A stretch of DNA of 64,000 nucleotides from Prevotella sp. GTDB lineage: Bacteria > Bacteroidota > Bacteroidia > Bacteroidales > Bacteroidaceae. The notes under the pieces are model-generated. The model searched no databases. It saw only the letters and a program-made list of their open reading frames with translations, and was not told where the DNA came from. Each line of letters starts with the position of its first letter. Position 1 is the stretch's first letter. Below are positions 26,501 to 36,183 of the stretch, piece by piece. Position numbers and translations under genes: made by a program. Where the stretch lies: the NCBI GenBank assembly GCA_021204905.1, contig JAJPYN010000012.1:34631-98630 (forward strand). Reading direction: 5' to 3'.

Positions 26501-29500
26501 TTATTTCATCACTATTAGTTTCTTTGCTTTACTCTTGTAACTGCTCCCGTCGGAGGCGATGCGCACGCGGTAGACATACACGCCTGTCCGCAGCGGCTGG
26601 CCGTTGGCGCAAGTCAGGTCCCACGTGTAAGTGTACGCCCCGCTGTTCGTTACGCCGTTGTCGCGGTGCTGCCACAGCTGGCGGCCGCTGGTGTCGAACA
26701 CGTCGATGACAACATCCATATCGCTGCCGAGGCGGTCGTGCGAGACGATGAAGGTCGTGGTTGTCGATGCGGGGTTTTGCGTGAGCGAGATGTCGAGGAT
26801 GCCCGGCGTTAAACCCGCCACGACGTTGAAGTTGAGCGTGGTTGTCGACGAATTGTTAAAGATGTCCCACGCGCGGAAACGCAGGCTGTGCGCGCCGGTG
26901 CTGAGCTCGGGGATGGAATAGCCGACGGAGCCCGAGGTGTACGAACCGAAATCGTAAACAAACTCGTCGTTGAGGTCGTAGGTGGTCGAGGCATCGTTGT
27001 CGACGGCCAGTTGCAGGTTGTGCCCCACGCCCACGCCGGAGGTGTTCAGCCCGTCCTCGTCGTAGATCTGCGCCACGAAATAAGGTGTGGGGTTCACGTC
27101 GCCGCCGTCGCTGAACGAGGGGTCGTTGAGGTAACAAAACAGCGAAGGGCCTATGCCGTCGTTGCTCGTATCGTCGGTGCCGGACAGCGTGATGTTCTCG
27201 CAATAGCCGTGCGCCGTGAGGGCCGCGTCGGAGGTGTTGGCGAAAAGGGTTATCAGACCGCTCTCGCCGGAATAATTGATATCCATCGGTACGGCGAAGG
27301 TGATGGCGAACTGTCCGCTTTCGATATTGTCCGAACCGCTGAACACGGTCTTCGTGCGGTCGGTGTAGGTGAACGCCGTGCTTGCCCCCGACGAGGTGGT
27401 GTCGTTCAACCGGCATTTCACCGTCTCCTCAGAGTCGCGCACCGTGATAGCCACCGTGCCGTCGAACGCCTCGTCCGTTACGACATGCCCGGCCACGCGC
27501 GCCGTACCGCCGGCCTTAACCTCGACCGTTGCGCTGTCGTTGACGGCCGTGCCGTTGATTGAATCGACAACGATGTTCAGGCGCGGGATGTTAAGCGCTA
27601 CGGCGGGGTCGCCCAGCAGCGAGTACTGCAACTTGTTCGTGGTGCGGTCCTGCCCCGAGGTGATAAGGTAATTTTTTGTCAGCCGTTGCGCCTCGCCGAG
27701 CGTTACGAGATTTTCGCCCGAGGTGTCGAAGATGTTTTTAAGAAAGGCCTCGTTGATGCGTTTGTTGTAGTTGGAATAAACCGTGCGCGTCGTGCCGAAG
27801 AACGCGAACGAACCGCCGCCGGCATTAAGCACCGCCGCCTCGCCGATGGTCTCTATCGTGCCGTCGAAAGGCATAATATCGCACGAGGCGGTGATCCACA
27901 GCGGCAGGTTGGTGTTGGTGAAATTCTGGAAGTCGAGCAGACTCAGCACATACTCGTGCGAAATGGCCGTTGCCGAGCCGTGCCCGCAGTAGTCGATGAG
28001 CAGCGCGCCGGCCTCCTGCTGCGCCTTGACGATGCTCGTTACCTCCGGGTAGGTGTGGCCGGTGGCCGACGAGACGCGCTCGTAGGAGTCCCACATCACT
28101 TTCTTGACGAGGAACTGCGGGTGGGCGTCGGCAATGATGTCGGCGGCTTCGTTGGCGGCTTCCATGTGCTCGTTCTCGTTACCGTCGTCGCCGAGGAACA
28201 TCAGCGTGTTCTGCCATGCGCCGGCATTTTCGTTTTCAACGTATGCTATCGTCTTGTCTACCAATATCTTAGCTTCGTTCTCCGTCGTTACGGGGAAGCG
28301 CCCGACAGCCACGTCGAGCAGGTCGGCCGACTGCGGATTGACGCCCTCGCCTTCGTCCAAGAGGCAGAAGAAGCCGTCGTCGACGTAGCACGTGATCTCG
28401 TTGTAAGAATCCTCGCTCTCGAAGCACAGCAGATAGTCGTCGGGCGACAGACCCTGCGTCGTGGTGGTGAGCATGCGGTTGTCCCACACGCAGTCGCCGA
28501 AGAGCAGGAGGTACTTCGGGAAATCGGCCTCCGTCGCGGCGCGGTCGTAGAGCATTTTCAGGTAGCGGCGGTAAGCATTGGCGTCGGGCGTGCCGCTGGA
28601 AAACTCGTTATACAGCTCGTCGGCGGGCACAATCGTAACGCGCATCCCGTCGCGCTCCTCGTGGAAGGCCTTCAACCGCTCGGCTTGCGAGAGCAGCTTC
28701 TGCGAAGTAGGAATTATAATTACCATGTCGGCGAAATCGTCGGCGTGATGATTCTGGTTGGTGATGTTGTAAACATACTCCGCGGCGGGGTGCGTGCCGG
28801 AAAGGGCGTAGTTCTCGCGCGGCGTGTCGTAGGCGATGCTGATGTAGTCGAGCCGCGCCGCACCGCCCGTCGCAGCGGTAACCGTAACGGTGTTCGTCGC
28901 TTTAAGGTTGCTTGTATAAAAACTCTTCGTCGCGGCAGCACCTTTGTCGTAAGTGCCGCAGGTCATCGACAACGTACCGGCCACGCTGTCGTTAAAGGCA
29001 ACGGTTACAGTCGACGTTTGCCCGACGGTAACATTAATGTAAACCGTGCCCGACGTCGCGCCGGTGTCGTTGGCTAATGAGAAAGTGCGCGAAGAACCGA
29101 GGCTGATGCTGTTCGGGTCGACAAGGTTGCGGCCGCCCTGATACCACGCGTAACCGTCCTCCTCGTAGAGCGAATGGTAATCCTCCGGCGCGTGATAGAA
29201 CTGACTGACAAACGCCGCGCTGTCGAGGGTCGCAACATCGTCATCCGATTCAGTGATGAAGTAATAACCGTAATCGGAATAAGGGTTGCGCGTGCGCGTG
29301 AGGCTTGTGTTGCTGTCCCACGACACCGGCCCTTTGGCGTAAAACAGATGCTTGCCGCCGGCGATGCATTGCGCCACTTCGGAAAGGTCGTCCGTCGCCG
29401 CAAGGTAGTCCGCAGAGATGGCTTCCGGTTGCAGGTTGCCGCCGTAACCGTAAATCTTAACTTTGCTTAAATCGGAGAAACCCGCGCTCTTGATGACGTC

Positions 29501-30019
29501 GTTTGTCAGTTCGTAGATGCCCGTTTCGCCGACGCGGATCTTCGCCCAGTTGCCGGTGGCAAGCATCGATGTGGCGGTATAAATCTCGCCGGCCGACGAT
29601 GCTTTTCGCATGCCTTTGCCTTTCGCTGCGGGCGACGACGTTATTTTCAGCATAAAGCTGACGAGCCACTTGTATTTGCCTTCGCGGAAGGCCAGCGGCA
29701 CAAGGTGCACTTTCAAGATCGGCTTCTTGCGGTCGAAGACGATATTGTATTCTATTTCAGGCACTTCCGGCAACGCTTCGCCGCAGACGGCGTTGTATTT
29801 CTCGATGTCCGACGGCGCCATATCGATGAAGTCGGGGTAGAGCAGCTGCACGGTGTACACCGAGTCGGCCTGGCCGTCGGGCAAGGGCATGTCGTAACCG
29901 GCGCTGGGGAGGATGGAATCGATCCTCACGTCGTCGGTGGTGAGATAGACAAACCGCTCGTGAGCATTGGCCGTCGCGGCCCACAGCGGCAGCAGCAAGA
30001 AGAGCAAACACTTTCGCAT
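26501..30019 (-). CDS. porU: T9SS C-terminal signal peptidase/sortase PorU
   Basis: A 1172-residue C25 (gingipain-type) protease. PorU removes the C-terminal signal of cargo and links the new end to anionic LPS. It has a signal peptide (MRKCLLFLLLPLWAATANA). The dyad is His680 in DYCGHGSAT and Cys713 in TASCDIMPF, 33 residues apart. The C-terminus has an Ig-like domain followed by FDTSGRQLWQHR ... GVYVYRVRIA and ends SKAKKLIVMK, resembling a sorting domain that PorU itself retains. Length matches the family (about 1150). Confidence 0.94.
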   Translation of the reverse strand: MRKCLLFLLLPLWAATANAHERFVYLTTDDVRIDSILPSAGYDMPLPDGQADSVYTVQLLYPDFIDMAPSDIEKYNAVCGEALPEVPEIEYNIVFDRKKPILKVHLVPLAFREGKYKWLVSFMLKITSSPAAKGKGMRKASSAGEIYTATSMLATGNWAKIRVGETGIYELTNDVIKSAGFSDLSKVKIYGYGGNLQPEAISADYLAATDDLSEVAQCIAGGKHLFYAKGPVSWDSNTSLTRTRNPYSDYGYYFITESDDDVATLDSAAFVSQFYHAPEDYHSLYEEDGYAWYQGGRNLVDPNSISLGSSRTFSLANDTGATSGTVYINVTVGQTSTVTVAFNDSVAGTLSMTCGTYDKGAAATKSFYTSNLKATNTVTVTAATGGAARLDYISIAYDTPRENYALSGTHPAAEYVYNITNQNHHADDFADMVIIIPTSQKLLSQAERLKAFHEERDGMRVTIVPADELYNEFSSGTPDANAYRRYLKMLYDRAATEADFPKYLLLFGDCVWDNRMLTTTTQGLSPDDYLLCFESEDSYNEITCYVDDGFFCLLDEGEGVNPQSADLLDVAVGRFPVTTENEAKILVDKTIAYVENENAGAWQNTLMFLGDDGNENEHMEAANEAADIIADAHPQFLVKKVMWDSYERVSSATGHTYPEVTSIVKAQQEAGALLIDYCGHGSATAISHEYVLSLLDFQNFTNTNLPLWITASCDIMPFDGTIETIGEAAVLNAGGGSFAFFGTTRTVYSNYNKRINEAFLKNIFDTSGENLVTLGEAQRLTKNYLITSGQDRTTNKLQYSLLGDPAVALNIPRLNIVVDSINGTAVNDSATVEVKAGGTARVAGHVVTDEAFDGTVAITVRDSEETVKCRLNDTTSSGASTAFTYTDRTKTVFSGSDNIESGQFAITFAVPMDINYSGESGLITLFANTSDAALTAHGYCENITLSGTDDTSNDGIGPSLFCYLNDPSFSDGGDVNPTPYFVAQIYDEDGLNTSGVGVGHNLQLAVDNDASTTYDLNDEFVYDFGSYTSGSVGYSIPELSTGAHSLRFRAWDIFNNSSTTTLNFNVVAGLTPGILDISLTQNPASTTTTFIVSHDRLGSDMDVVIDVFDTSGRQLWQHRDNGVTNSGAYTYTWDLTCANGQPLRTGVYVYRVRIASDGSSYKSKAKKLIVMK

Positions 30020-30130
30020 ACCGGGTTAATAACGTTGCGGCCGGGGTGTTTATTGCTTTGCGCGGCTTTTTACTATCGCGCGGCGCGGCGGTTTTTTACC
30101 GAAAGTTGCTTGATATTTCGCGCGATTGCT

Positions 30131-30138
30131 TACTTTTG
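30131..30138 (+). promoter_or_regulatory. promoter -7 box for SpoU methyltransferase
   Basis: TACTTTTG, 24 nt before the start at 30162. A TTG at 30110-30112 (18 nt upstream) could be the -33 element. Confidence 0.6.
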
Positions 30139-30161
30139 CTTGCTAATAAAAGCGGCTGGGA

Positions 30162-30845
30162 ATGATAAGCAAGGCGGCGGTAAAACTGATACGCTCTCTC
30201 GAGGCGAAGAAGCATCGCGCGGCGGAGGGCCTGTTCGTGGCGGAAGGGGCGAAGACGATCCGCGAGTTGCGCACGCTGGCCGAACCGGTGGCGGCGTACT
30301 ACGGCGACGATGCCGACAAGGCCAGTCTCCAGCAGCATCCGCAGGGCGAGTTAGCCTTGTTTTCCACCGGCATCTTCGACAAGATCAAGCCTGTCTCGAA
30401 GCTTTGCCTTATGCTCGACGGCGTGCAGGACCCCGGCAATGTGGGCACGATAATCCGCATCGCCGACTGGTTCGGCATCGACCGCATTGTCTGTTCGCCG
30501 TCGACGGCCGACTTCCTTTCGCCGAAGGTGGTGCAGGCGTCGATGGGGTCGATAGCGCGCGTGAGGATTGACTGCTGCGATTTGATTGAAGCGCTCGACC
30601 GGCTGCCCGCGGGCTACCCCGTTTACGGCACGCTGCTCGACGGCAAGAATATTTATAATGAACGGCTCACACGCGAGGGCATCATCGTGCTCGGCAACGA
30701 GGGCAACGGCATCAGTGCGGCCGTGCGACGGCGGCTGACGAACGCGCTGCTCATCCCGAGCTACCCTCCCGGCCGCGCTACGGCGGACAGTCTGAATGTT
30801 GCTGTTGCCGCGGCCATCGTGTGCGCGGAATTTCGAAGGATATGA
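30162..30845 (+). CDS. TrmH/SpoU-family RNA 2'-O-methyltransferase
   Basis: A 227-residue SPOUT methyltransferase. The three knotted-fold motifs are present: LDGVQDPGNVGTIIRIADWFG, IIVLGNEGNGIS and ADSLNVAVAAAIV. It has a short N-terminal substrate-binding region (SKAAVKLIRSLEAKKHRAAEGLFVAEG) like rRNA methylases. The target nucleotide cannot be read from the sequence. Its TGA overlaps the next start as ATGA, implying coupling to the membrane protein gene. It diverges from porU. Confidence 0.9.
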   Translation: MISKAAVKLIRSLEAKKHRAAEGLFVAEGAKTIRELRTLAEPVAAYYGDDADKASLQQHPQGELALFSTGIFDKIKPVSKLCLMLDGVQDPGNVGTIIRIADWFGIDRIVCSPSTADFLSPKVVQASMGSIARVRIDCCDLIEALDRLPAGYPVYGTLLDGKNIYNERLTREGIIVLGNEGNGISAAVRRRLTNALLIPSYPPGRATADSLNVAVAAAIVCAEFRRI

Positions 30846-31699
30846 AAGAGACGTTATTTGTTCGCCGCAGCGTGCGGGAGTGCATGGGTGCGGCGTGGAC
30901 ATTGATGGGCACGAATATCGCGCGGGTGGCGCGGGCGCTGTGGATGCCTGCGGCGGTGCTGGCGTTGACGAGTGCGCTGCTGGCCGTGCTAATTGCATTT
31001 AACCGCGGCATGCAGGGCGGTTGGCTGACAATCTTATGGCTGTTCTTGGCCTCGCTGGCGGTGGTTTTGGCATCGATCACGCTCGACGCGGGCATCTTCC
31101 GGTTGGTGAACGAGCGGACGATGGGGTTCTGCTTTGCGCGGGCGGTGAAGGCATTCGGCGTGAACCTTGCGATTATCTTAGTTGCTACTGTAATCCTTTG
31201 GGCGTTGGCCGCGACGGACTTCCAGTTGTCAGCGTCGGGTACGTTGCAACCGCCGTCCGCTGCGTTGCTGTTTTTCGCCGAAGCGCTTGTGCTTATTGCC
31301 GCGATGCTGATTTTCCTTTCGCCGATGATCTTCGCTTTAACCAAGTTTATGGTTGAGCCTCAGACAAAATTAAAGCAGCTTTGGCACGACTATCGAAAGG
31401 GTTTGCGCAGCGCGGGCTTCATCATCGCGTTCTATTTGCTTTGCGCTATCGTGTTGATTATCAGCTACTTAGTGATTGCCTCGCCGATGGTTATCGCCTC
31501 GAGTGCGGCTGCTGTCTCGGCTGCGGGCGTGGCGATGGGCGACGAGGCGGGTCTGCCGGGCTATTTCCTTGCGCTTTACGCCGCGACGGTGTTTGTTACG
31601 AGTTTTGTGGCGATTGTGCTTCGCATCTGGAGCCTGTTCGCCGCGTATTACATGTATGCTTCGATTGAGGCGCGGAACGGCAGGACGGATGAGGCTTGA
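30842..31699 (+). CDS. conserved polytopic membrane protein of unknown function
   Basis: A 285-residue protein starting MKETLFVRRSVRECM at 30842. Five to six hydrophobic helices are visible, including ALWMPAAVLALTSALLAVL, WLTILWLFLASLAVVLASI, NLAIILVATVILWALAA, ALVLIAAMLIFLSPMIFAL, GFIIAFYLLCAIVLIISYL and a last pair near residues 235-275. No recognisable motif. One helix is partly encoded by a copy of the 17-nt dispersed element (31173-31189) with codons TTA GTT GCT ACT unlike the GC-rich surroundings. Translationally coupled to the methyltransferase; no role can be inferred. Confidence 0.75.
   Translation: MKETLFVRRSVRECMGAAWTLMGTNIARVARALWMPAAVLALTSALLAVLIAFNRGMQGGWLTILWLFLASLAVVLASITLDAGIFRLVNERTMGFCFARAVKAFGVNLAIILVATVILWALAATDFQLSASGTLQPPSAALLFFAEALVLIAAMLIFLSPMIFALTKFMVEPQTKLKQLWHDYRKGLRSAGFIIAFYLLCAIVLIISYLVIASPMVIASSAAAVSAAGVAMGDEAGLPGYFLALYAATVFVTSFVAIVLRIWSLFAAYYMYASIEARNGRTDEA
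31173..31189 (+). repeat. dispersed 17-nt element, copy 2 (exact, inside a gene)
   Basis: TTATCTTAGTTGCTACT, identical to the copy at 45849. It is read in frame as part of a transmembrane helix (ILVAT). Confidence 0.75.
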
Positions 31700-31702
31700 G
31701 GC

Positions 31703-31738
31703 AAAAAAAGAAGTCTTGAACGCCGTGCTCAAAACTTC
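31703..31738 (-). terminator. terminator after tRNA-Cys
   Basis: On the minus strand GAAGTTTTGA (31738-31729) pairs with TCAAGACTTC (31719-31710) with one mismatch, followed by seven T residues (31709-31703). Confidence 0.8.
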
Positions 31739-31745
31739 CCTGTGG

Positions 31746-31817
31746 AGGTGCCTACCCGATTCGAACGGGTGTATACGGTTTTGCAGACCGTTGACTAAGC
31801 CACTCATCCAAGGCACC
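31746..31817 (-). tRNA. tRNA-Cys (anticodon GCA)
   Basis: Acceptor stem GGTGCCT (31817-31811) pairs with AGGCACC (31753-31747); discriminator U, as expected for tRNA-Cys. The anticodon arm is ACGGT-CTGCAAA-ACCGT with GCA. T arm CGGGT...ACCCG with TTCGAAT. CCA is not encoded. Confidence 0.95.
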
Positions 31818-31836
31818 GGATTGCCGTTAGCGGCTG

Positions 31837-31844
31837 CAAAGGTA
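31837..31844 (-). promoter_or_regulatory. promoter -7 box for tRNA-Cys
   Basis: TACCTTTG on the minus strand, 20 nt upstream of the tRNA. Confidence 0.55.
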
Positions 31845-31910
31845 ACATTATTCGCGCATTTGCCAAAATTTAACCCCGCTTTTTTCGGGCGGCTTTAAAC
31901 CCTGACGACG

Positions 31911-33845
31911 TTGAAACTGGGACCGAAGAAATTGGACTTGTTCGTGGCGCGGCAGTTCGGCCTGCTGTTTGCCGGTGCGTTTGTCATCTGCCAGTTTGTG
32001 CTGATGATGCAGTTTCTTTGGCGCTATGTCGACGAGCTCATCGGCAAGGGCTTGTCGCTGAAAGTGATGGGCCAGTTCTTCTGGTACATGGGGCTGATGC
32101 TCGTGCCGCAAGCGATGCCGCTGGCCATATTGCTGTCGTCGCTGATAACATTCGGCAACCTCGGCGAGAGCAGTGAGCTGACGGCGATTAAGGCGGCGGG
32201 GGTGTCGCTGATGCGGATGTTCCGTTCGCTGATTATCATCTGCGCCGTAACATGCGTCTGCTCGTTCGTGTTCCAGAATTATGTCGGGCCCGAAGCGAAT
32301 TTGCGCCTGCGCCAGCTGCTGATTTCGATGAAACAGAAGTCGCCCGAGCTGGAGATTCCCGAAGGCATTTTTTACGACGGCATACCGCGCAGCAACATCT
32401 TCGTGCAAAAGAAGGACATGGACACGGGCAAGCTCTACGGCCTGACCATCTACCGCATGACGGGCAGCTACGAGGACCAGGCCATCATCCTCGCCGACTC
32501 GGGCATGCTGCAGACCACGGCCGACAAGAAGCACCTGCTGATGACGCTGTGGAACGGCGAGTGGTTCGAGAACATGCAGTCGCAAGAGATGGGCAATAAA
32601 GCGTCGGTGCCCTATCGCCGCGAGACCTTTTATAACAAGGAGATCCTCATTGATTTCGACGATGATTTCAGCCTCACCGACGCCACGATGCTCGCCAACG
32701 ACGCGCGCAGCAAAGGTCTGCCGCAACTCATCGCCGCCATCGACTCGCTGCGGCAACGCCAGGACAGCACCGGGCGCGCGCTCTTTGCCGAGGCGGAGCG
32801 GCAGTTCAACCGCCCGAACACCAATGCCGGCAGCTATCCGGCGCGGGGTGCAAGGCAGGGCTTTTCGAATGCACCCAAGGCGAAAAAGAATGAGGCTTTG
32901 CGCAACGCCGACGACATCGACAGCGTTTACAACGGTTTGAGCGACGATGCCCGTAAAGCAGTGATTACCAATGTGTTAGGGGTGGTTAATAACAGTAAGG
33001 CGGAGCTTGATTTCCGCGGTATGATTGCCAAGGACTACGACACGCTCATCCGCACGCACCGCATGGAGGAGATTGCCAAGTTCACCGTTGCGCTGCAATG
33101 CCTGCTGTTCTTTTTCATCGGCGCCCCGCTCGGCGCAATCATCCGCAAGGGCGGTCTGGGCTTGCCGGTGATCATCTCCGTACTGGTGTTTATCATCTAT
33201 TATATACTCGACAATTCGAGCACCCGCATGGTGAAAATCGGCGAACTGAACCTGTGGATTGGCTGTTTGCTTGCGACGGTTGTGCTGACGCCGCTCGCCG
33301 TTTACTTCACTTACAAGGCCAATAACGACAGTGCCGCGCTCGATTTCGACGCGTATAAAAACGTCATCAACCGTTTCCTGATGATTCGCGCGCACCGCCA
33401 TCTCGCCGTGAAGGAGGTGATCATCGAGGACCCGCACTACACGCAGGACATCGCGCGCCTTGCGACTGTCAGCAGCGACATCGAGGCCTACGCGCGGGCG
33501 AACAAGCTGCGGCATTTGCCCAACCCTATCAACGTCTTTTTCACCTATCAGACCGACGACGAGATCGCGCGCATCAGCAACGAGCTGGAAAGCATCATCG
33601 ACGACCTGCACAACAGTCCCGACAACCGCGTCATCGCCGCGCTCAACCGCTTCCCCATCGTCTCCGTTGCGGCGCACAAACGGCCTTTCGAGCGGCTGTG
33701 GCTGAACGTCGTTACCGCAATTATCATCCCCGCCGGCATCTTTTTCTACATCCGCATCGTTGTCTTCCGCCTGCGCCTTGCCCGCGATCTCGGCACCATC
33801 CGCCGCACCGCCGCGGCCCTTTCCGCCCTCATCGCGCCGCAGTGA
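31911..33845 (+). CDS. LptF/LptG-family lipopolysaccharide export permease
   Basis: A 644-residue YjgP/YjgQ-type permease. Family features are the N-terminal KKLDLFVARQFGLLFAGAFVICQFV, then MPLAILLSSLITFGNLGESSELTAIKAAGVSL (the coupling-helix region that contacts the LptB ATPase). A periplasmic jelly-roll domain follows (about 110-380), then the second set of helices (FTVALQCLLFFFIGAPLGAIIRKGGLGLPVIISVLVFIIYYIL). A C-terminal extension of about 150 residues ends in a further membrane segment. The only plausible start is TTG at 31911: an in-frame stop lies at 31896-31898 and the first ATG would remove the first helix. Either LptF or LptG; the sequence does not decide. Confidence 0.9.
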   Translation: MKLGPKKLDLFVARQFGLLFAGAFVICQFVLMMQFLWRYVDELIGKGLSLKVMGQFFWYMGLMLVPQAMPLAILLSSLITFGNLGESSELTAIKAAGVSLMRMFRSLIIICAVTCVCSFVFQNYVGPEANLRLRQLLISMKQKSPELEIPEGIFYDGIPRSNIFVQKKDMDTGKLYGLTIYRMTGSYEDQAIILADSGMLQTTADKKHLLMTLWNGEWFENMQSQEMGNKASVPYRRETFYNKEILIDFDDDFSLTDATMLANDARSKGLPQLIAAIDSLRQRQDSTGRALFAEAERQFNRPNTNAGSYPARGARQGFSNAPKAKKNEALRNADDIDSVYNGLSDDARKAVITNVLGVVNNSKAELDFRGMIAKDYDTLIRTHRMEEIAKFTVALQCLLFFFIGAPLGAIIRKGGLGLPVIISVLVFIIYYILDNSSTRMVKIGELNLWIGCLLATVVLTPLAVYFTYKANNDSAALDFDAYKNVINRFLMIRAHRHLAVKEVIIEDPHYTQDIARLATVSSDIEAYARANKLRHLPNPINVFFTYQTDDEIARISNELESIIDDLHNSPDNRVIAALNRFPIVSVAAHKRPFERLWLNVVTAIIIPAGIFFYIRIVVFRLRLARDLGTIRRTAAALSALIAPQ

Positions 33846-33896
33846 GTTTCTACAAAGAAAATGCGCGGCGTTACGGCTCGGAAATATAAAAATCAC

Positions 33897-33904
33897 TATC
33901 TTTG
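33897..33904 (+). promoter_or_regulatory. promoter -7 box for aminotransferase
   Basis: TATCTTTG, 26 nt before the start at 33931. Confidence 0.6.
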
Positions 33905-33930
33905 CGCCGTTCAAACGCATTTTAAACACA

Positions 33931-35124
33931 ATGGAAAGATTATCCTCACGCCTCACGCGCCTGTCCCCGTCGGCCACGCTGGCCATGTCGGCAAAGAGCG
34001 CGGAGATGAAAGCACAAGGCTTCGACATCATCAACCTCAGCGTCGGCGAGCCCGATTTCTTCACCCCCGACGCGATAAAGGCAGCCGCCAAGCAAGCGAT
34101 AGACGACAACTGGTCGTATTATTCCCCCGTGCCGGGCTATCCCGATTTAAGGCAAGCCATCGCCTGCAAGCTGCAAAAAGAGAACAACCTCGACTATAAC
34201 ACAAGCGAAATCCTCGTCTCCAACGGCGCTAAACAGAGCGTCTGCAACACCATCATGGCGCTTGTCGACGACGGCGAGGAGGCGGTTATCCCCGCGCCTT
34301 ACTGGGTGAGCTACCCGCAGATGGTGAAGCTCGCGGGCGGCGTGCCGGTGATTGTGCGTGCAGGCTTCGAGCATAAGTTCAAGATGACGGCGGAGCAACT
34401 GGAAGCCGCCATCACGCCGAAGACGCGCCTGCTCATACTCTGCTCGCCGAGCAACCCCACCGGCAGCGTCTATTCCAAGGAGGAACTGAAAGCTCTCGCC
34501 GACGTCATCCTCCGCCACGACGACCTTTACGTGATTGCCGACGAGATCTACGAGCACATTATTTATACAGGCAAGCACGAGAGCATCGCGCAGTTTGAAG
34601 GGATGAAAGCGCGGACAATCGTTGTCAACGGCGTGTCGAAAGCCTACGCGATGACAGGCTGGCGCATCGGCTATATCGCCGCTCCGGAGTGGATTGTCAA
34701 GGGTTGCAACAAGCTGCAAGGGCAGTACACCTCCGGCGCATGCTCCATCTCGCAGAAGGCTGCTGCGGCGGCGTACATGATGGATCAGGCTCCCGTGGAG
34801 GAGATGCGAAAGGCTTTCGAGCGCCGGCGCAACCTTATCACCGAACTCACAAGCGAGATCGACGGTTTGGAAGTACACCTTCCGGAGGGCGCGTTCTACC
34901 TGTTCCCCAAATGCAGCAGCTTCTTCGGCAAGACCGACGGCACGCGCGTGATTAACAACTCCACCGATTTCGCGATGTACCTGCTCGAGGCGGCCCATGT
35001 GGCGACGGTGGCGGGTGATGCTTTCGGCGACCCCGACTGCTTCCGAATGAGTTATGCCACGAGCGACGACAACATCCGCGAGGCCATACGCCGCATTGCC
35101 AACAGCCTCGCCCTGTTGCGTTGA
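33931..35124 (+). CDS. class I PLP aminotransferase (aspartate aminotransferase type)
   Basis: A 397-residue fold-type I aminotransferase. It has the N-terminal INLSVGEPDFFTPDAIK and PGYPDLRQAI, CSPSNPTGSVYS (substrate-carboxylate loop), VIADEIYEHI (PLP-binding Asp and Tyr), the Schiff-base Lys in VNGVSKAYAMTGWRIGY, and FRMSYATS (substrate Arg). This is the AspC 1-beta type that usually transfers between aspartate or another amino acid and 2-oxoglutarate; substrate range is uncertain. The frame is open to 33760, but the ATG at 33931 follows a promoter box and matches the family start. Confidence 0.93.
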   Translation: MERLSSRLTRLSPSATLAMSAKSAEMKAQGFDIINLSVGEPDFFTPDAIKAAAKQAIDDNWSYYSPVPGYPDLRQAIACKLQKENNLDYNTSEILVSNGAKQSVCNTIMALVDDGEEAVIPAPYWVSYPQMVKLAGGVPVIVRAGFEHKFKMTAEQLEAAITPKTRLLILCSPSNPTGSVYSKEELKALADVILRHDDLYVIADEIYEHIIYTGKHESIAQFEGMKARTIVVNGVSKAYAMTGWRIGYIAAPEWIVKGCNKLQGQYTSGACSISQKAAAAAYMMDQAPVEEMRKAFERRRNLITELTSEIDGLEVHLPEGAFYLFPKCSSFFGKTDGTRVINNSTDFAMYLLEAAHVATVAGDAFGDPDCFRMSYATSDDNIREAIRRIANSLALLR

Positions 35125-35216
35125 GGTAAAGGGCTTGCAAGGGGCTCGTTTCGACAAAAAAGCGCGCTCAACAGTTAAAAGATATTAATCAAAAGAGGCA
35201 TTACACATATTTTATT

Positions 35217-35224
35217 TATCTTTG
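35217..35224 (+). promoter_or_regulatory. promoter -7 box for the exbB-TonB operon
   Basis: TATCTTTG, 95 nt before exbB. The leader 35225-35319 is AT-rich and shows no obvious riboswitch. Confidence 0.6.
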
Positions 35225-35319
35225 CGTTATCCAAATCGGTGGAGATATTATTAGATAAAGTATAAAAAAACATTTACTTTCAAATCATTATTAACAACTT
35301 AAATTTATCAAACAACATT

Positions 35320-36141
35320 ATGGCAGCTACTAAGAAAGCTACACCTAAGAAACAAGGTTTCCAGGGTGTTCGTCATGCAATCATTATCATTATCTGCGCT
35401 TTCATCGTGGGTATCTGTTTCTACCTCTTCTTCCTCGGCAATCCCGCCAACTTCGCCAACGGAGATCACGAAGGACACCCGCTGAACATGCTCGGTACGG
35501 TGTACAAAGGCGGATGGGTCGTTCCTATCATCCTCGGCTTGCTCTGCACGGTCATCGCAATGTCCGTTGAGCGTATCATCGCTATCTCCGCTTGCTCCGG
35601 AAAGGGCAATGTGACGAAGTTTACGGAGAATGTCAAGGCTGCTTTGAAGAACGCCGACATCGCCAAGGCCGAAGAGCTCTGCAACAAGCAGCAAGGTTCT
35701 GTGGCTAATGTTGTCCTCGCTGACCTCAAGGCTTACAAGGAGATGGAGAAAGTAACCCTCAAGCTCAAGGAGAAAGTTGCCAATATCAACAACGCTCACG
35801 AAGAGGCAACCGCTCTCGAGATGCCGACCTTGACGATGAACCTGCCGATTATCGCGACAATTGTAACTCTCGGTACTCTTACCGCCCTCTTCGGAACCGT
35901 GCTCGGTATGATCCGTTCTTTCGCAGCCCTCGCAGCAGGCGGCGGCGCAGACTCTATGGCGCTGTCAACAGGTATTTCTGAGGCACTCGTCAACACCGCA
36001 TCAGGTATCGCAACATCTTGGGTATCCGTAGTGGCTTACAACTACTTCACCAACAAGATTGACAAGCTCACCTATGCCATGGACGAGATCGGTTACACTA
36101 TCGCTCATACTTTTGAAGACAAGCACCCGGAAGAAGCTTAA
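35320..36141 (+). CDS. exbB: MotA/TolQ/ExbB proton channel protein
   Basis: A 273-residue inner-membrane protein. It has a first helix (AIIIIICAFIVGICFYLFFLG), a second near VVPIILGLLCTVIAMSV, and the two conserved helices of the ExbB/TolQ core (TLTMNLPIIATIVTLGTLTALFGTVLGMIRSF and ALSTGISEALVNTASGIATSWVSVVAYNYF). ExbB and ExbD form the proton channel that energises TonB. It is the first gene of a six-gene operon. Confidence 0.93.
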   Translation: MAATKKATPKKQGFQGVRHAIIIIICAFIVGICFYLFFLGNPANFANGDHEGHPLNMLGTVYKGGWVVPIILGLLCTVIAMSVERIIAISACSGKGNVTKFTENVKAALKNADIAKAEELCNKQQGSVANVVLADLKAYKEMEKVTLKLKEKVANINNAHEEATALEMPTLTMNLPIIATIVTLGTLTALFGTVLGMIRSFAALAAGGGADSMALSTGISEALVNTASGIATSWVSVVAYNYFTNKIDKLTYAMDEIGYTIAHTFEDKHPEEA

Positions 36142-36183
36142 TTTAACTACCCCTATCGTTCAATATAACAAATATATTCAGTT

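Noticed and set aside
27686..29077. 463-residue frame antisense to porU
   Set aside because: Covers the PorU catalytic region on the other strand; no domain and biased composition.
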